6,733 nt of DNA from assembly GCA_030040495.1 (NCBI GenBank), contig JASHTP010000549.1:1-6733 (forward strand). The letters are read 5' to 3'. This stretch comes from Alphaproteobacteria bacterium. Its GTDB lineage: Bacteria; Pseudomonadota; Alphaproteobacteria; ATCC43930; CGMCC-115725. The notes below the pieces were generated by a model. The model was not told the DNA's origin, ran no database searches, and was given only the letters and a program-made list of their open reading frames with translations. Shown here in pieces: positions 5,211 through 6,733 of this stretch (positions within the stretch are counted from its first letter, which is position 1; every line of letters starts with the position of its first letter). The translations under genes and the position numbers were made by a program.

Positions 5211-6332
5211 ATGTCACGCTATCGGGCCTTTACCACGAGTTTGGCAATCTCCGCGGCGGTGCTGATCCTGGCCACCGCCGCGAGCCGCGCCCAGGACGAC
5301 GCCTATCTGAAGGAGGCCAAGGAGTACATCGCCAAGGTGACGGCGCCCGGCGCGCCCTGGACGGGACCCACGAGCGGACCCAAGGCGCAGGGCAAGAAGC
5401 TCATCGTCTATGTCTCGGCCGATCAGCGCAACGGCGGCGCGCAAGGCGTCGGCGACGGCGCCCAGGAAGCGGCCAAGGTGATGGGCTGGGACTTCCGCAT
5501 CCTCGACGGCCAGGGCTCGGTGCAGCTGCGCACCTCGGCGCTCAACCAGGCGATCGCGCTGAAGCCCGACGGCATCATCCTCGGCACCGTCGACGCGGAG
5601 GAGCAGGCGCCGGTCGTCGAGCAGGCGGTGAAGCAGGGCATCAAGGTCGTCGGCTGGCACGCCGGCGCCGCGCCCGGCCCGATGAAGAACCCGCCGGTCT
5701 TCACCAACATCACCACCGATCCCCATGAGGTCGCCAAGGCCGCCGGCCTCTATGCCGTGGTCGATTCCAACGGCACCGCCGGCGTCATCCTCTTCACCGA
5801 CAGCATCTACGCCATCGCCACCGCCAAGACCAACGCCGAAGCGGCGGCGATCAAGGGCTGCAAGGGCTGCAGCGTGCTGGCGATCGAGGACACGCCGATC
5901 GGCGACCTCGCCAACCGCATGCCGCAGCTGACCACGACGCTGCTCTCCAAGTACGGCAAGAAGTGGACCTACAGCATCGCCGTCAACGATCTCTATTTCG
6001 ACTTCTCGGCGCCGTCGCTGCAATCGGCGGGCATCGCGCCCGATGTGGGATATCCCCGCCAGATCTCGGCCGGCGACGGCTCGGTGCCGGCGTTCCAGCG
6101 CATCCGGCAGAAGCAGTATCAGATCGCCACGGTCGCCGAGCCGCTGCATCTGCATGGCTGGCAATGCATCGACGAGCTGAACCGCGCCTTCGCCGGCCAG
6201 CCGCCGAGCGGCTTCGTCGCGCCGCCGCATCTCTTCATCGCCGCCAACCTCAACCGCGACGGCGGGCCGAACAACATCTACGACCCGGAGAACGGCTACA
6301 AGGAGCAGTACCGGAAGATCTGGGGCAAGTAG
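5211..6332 (+). CDS. Periplasmic substrate-binding protein of the sugar-type ABC importer (Peripla_BP_4 type)
   Basis: 373 residues from the ATG at 5211, chosen because of the strong ribosome binding site before it. A Sec signal peptide is clear: basic MSRYR, a hydrophobic core (about 10-24), and a likely cleavage after SRA at residue 27, leaving QDDAY. A helical segment and a Gly/Pro-rich linker (28-62) precede the first strand KKLIVYVSADQ. The order of elements fits type I binding proteins: a glycine-rich loop and helix, LKPDGIILGTVD, VVEQAVKQGIKVVGWHA in the first lobe, then a second lobe from about 175 onward. Residues C217 and C220 form a CxxC pair in KGCKGCSVL, and C319 lies near the C-terminus. 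The C-terminal lobe ends in a soluble tail without a lipobox or membrane anchor, so the mature protein should be free in the periplasm. It is the last gene of the ABC operon, 108 bases after the permease, and is followed by a terminator-like hairpin. I cannot assign the ligand; a sugar or polyol is likely from the class of ATPase and permease. Confidence 0.93.
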   Translation: MSRYRAFTTSLAISAAVLILATAASRAQDDAYLKEAKEYIAKVTAPGAPWTGPTSGPKAQGKKLIVYVSADQRNGGAQGVGDGAQEAAKVMGWDFRILDGQGSVQLRTSALNQAIALKPDGIILGTVDAEEQAPVVEQAVKQGIKVVGWHAGAAPGPMKNPPVFTNITTDPHEVAKAAGLYAVVDSNGTAGVILFTDSIYAIATAKTNAEAAAIKGCKGCSVLAIEDTPIGDLANRMPQLTTTLLSKYGKKWTYSIAVNDLYFDFSAPSLQSAGIAPDVGYPRQISAGDGSVPAFQRIRQKQYQIATVAEPLHLHGWQCIDELNRAFAGQPPSGFVAPPHLFIAANLNRDGGPNNIYDPENGYKEQYRKIWGK

Positions 6333-6339
6333 GCCGAGC

Positions 6340-6365
6340 CCGGCACCCGCTCCGGCGGGTGCCGG
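6340..6365 (+). terminator. Likely Rho-independent-like terminator at the end of the ABC operon
   Basis: CCGGCACCCGC (6340-6350) pairs perfectly with GCGGGTGCCGG (6355-6365) around a four-base TCCG loop, giving an 11-bp stem that begins seven bases after the stop of the binding-protein gene. The downstream tail TTCGTCT is only moderately T-rich, which is common in GC-rich genomes. It sits between two convergent genes and, as a palindrome, may also work for the minus-strand gene, though that side has no T-run (the minus-strand tail is GCTCGGCC). Confidence 0.7.
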
Positions 6366-6379
6366 TTCGTCTCCGAGCG

Positions 6380-6733
6380 TCAGCCGCGATATTCGGCGAT
6401 GTAGAGGCCGGCGCTGAAATCGGTGAAGTAGACGATGCCGTTCTTGTCGACGAAGACGTCGGCCGAGTGCAGCACGCGCGGCCGGTTGGGCCGGGGGTCG
6501 ACGAGCTTCGCCGGAGCGGGCGGCACGAGCGCGCCGACCTCGACCGGATGGTACTGGTCGCGAATGTCGAAGACGCGCACGCCGGCATTCTGATAGGTGG
6601 CGAAGATCAGCTCGGAGCTGACGAAGCTGCCGGGACGGTTCTCATGCACGTTGTGCGGGCCGAAATGGCCGCCGACCTTGACGTAGTCGGTCTCCGTCGG
6701 GGTCGGCATGGTCGAGATGCTGATCGGGTTGCC
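6380..6733 (-). CDS. LVIVD-repeat (beta-propeller type) protein, C-terminal part (5' end outside window)
   Basis: The minus-strand frame is open from the right edge (6733) to the TGA at 6380-6382, giving 117 residues. It begins GNPISIST before the first in-frame ATG (6709), so the true start most likely lies outside the window. Visible features are FGPHNVHEN, then a repeat-like stretch NAGVRVFDIRDQYHPVEVG (6533-6589) matching the LVIVD repeat pattern (G-h-x-V-x-D-h-x-D-x-x-x-P-x-x-V-G, h = hydrophobic), then HSADVFVDKNGIVYFTDF and a C-terminal GLYIAEYRG. Such proteins fold as beta-propellers, and many are exported. Their biochemical role is mostly unknown, though some sit near sugar or alcohol metabolism genes. 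The gene converges on the ABC operon with only 47 bases between the two stop codons and shares the hairpin at 6340-6365. Family assignment is moderate because only one repeat is clear; function is not assigned. Confidence 0.75.
   Translation of the reverse strand, partial: GNPISISTMPTPTETDYVKVGGHFGPHNVHENRPGSFVSSELIFATYQNAGVRVFDIRDQYHPVEVGALVPPAPAKLVDPRPNRPRVLHSADVFVDKNGIVYFTDFSAGLYIAEYRG

Noticed and set aside
5214..6230. Minus-strand open frame of 338 codons opposite the binding protein
   Set aside because: It is an antisense shadow of a well-supported exported binding protein; no domain or ribosome binding site supports it.

Overview
The window is very GC-rich and almost entirely coding, with short intergenic gaps and strong G/C preference at third codon positions. 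The protein families and codon use suggest an alphaproteobacterium (Rhizobiales or Rhodospirillales type), but no marker gene is present, so the lineage is an inference.

Layout. (1) Bases 1-403: the C-terminal part of a metallo-beta-lactamase-fold hydrolase, cut by the left edge. (2) 485-1417: a complete fumarylacetoacetate hydrolase (FAH) family enzyme in the same direction with a strong ribosome binding site. (3) 1574-2308: a six-helix-type DUF1275/YoaK membrane protein. (4) 2309-2498: a 190-base intergenic region, locally AT-richer, holding candidate extended -10 elements, an imperfect palindrome and a nested stem-loop leader. (5) 2499-6332: a complete CUT2-type (ribose/xylose/galactose class) ABC importer in the order fused double ATPase, single permease, periplasmic binding protein. 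A GC-rich hairpin precedes the binding-protein gene. (6) 6340-6365: an 11-bp perfect hairpin that likely terminates the transport operon. (7) 6380-6733, minus strand: the C-terminal end of an LVIVD-repeat (beta-propeller type) protein running off the right edge.

Working together: the ABC genes are self-sufficient for uptake. The binding protein captures a sugar-like ligand in the periplasm, a permease homodimer moves it, and the double ATPase drives the cycle. The upstream MBL-fold and FAH-family enzymes are hydrolases of the kind that open esters/lactones and cleave C-C bonds in acyl-pyruvate-type intermediates, so they could belong to a catabolic module, but nothing in the sequence proves that they act on the imported compound. 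No transcriptional regulator, kinase, dehydrogenase, mobile element, CRISPR array, tRNA or rRNA was seen. I do not see a clearly new biological system. The items most worth a second look are the structured leader of the ABC operon, the intercistronic hairpin before the binding-protein gene, and the asymmetric ATPase with an inverted acidic pair in its second Walker B.
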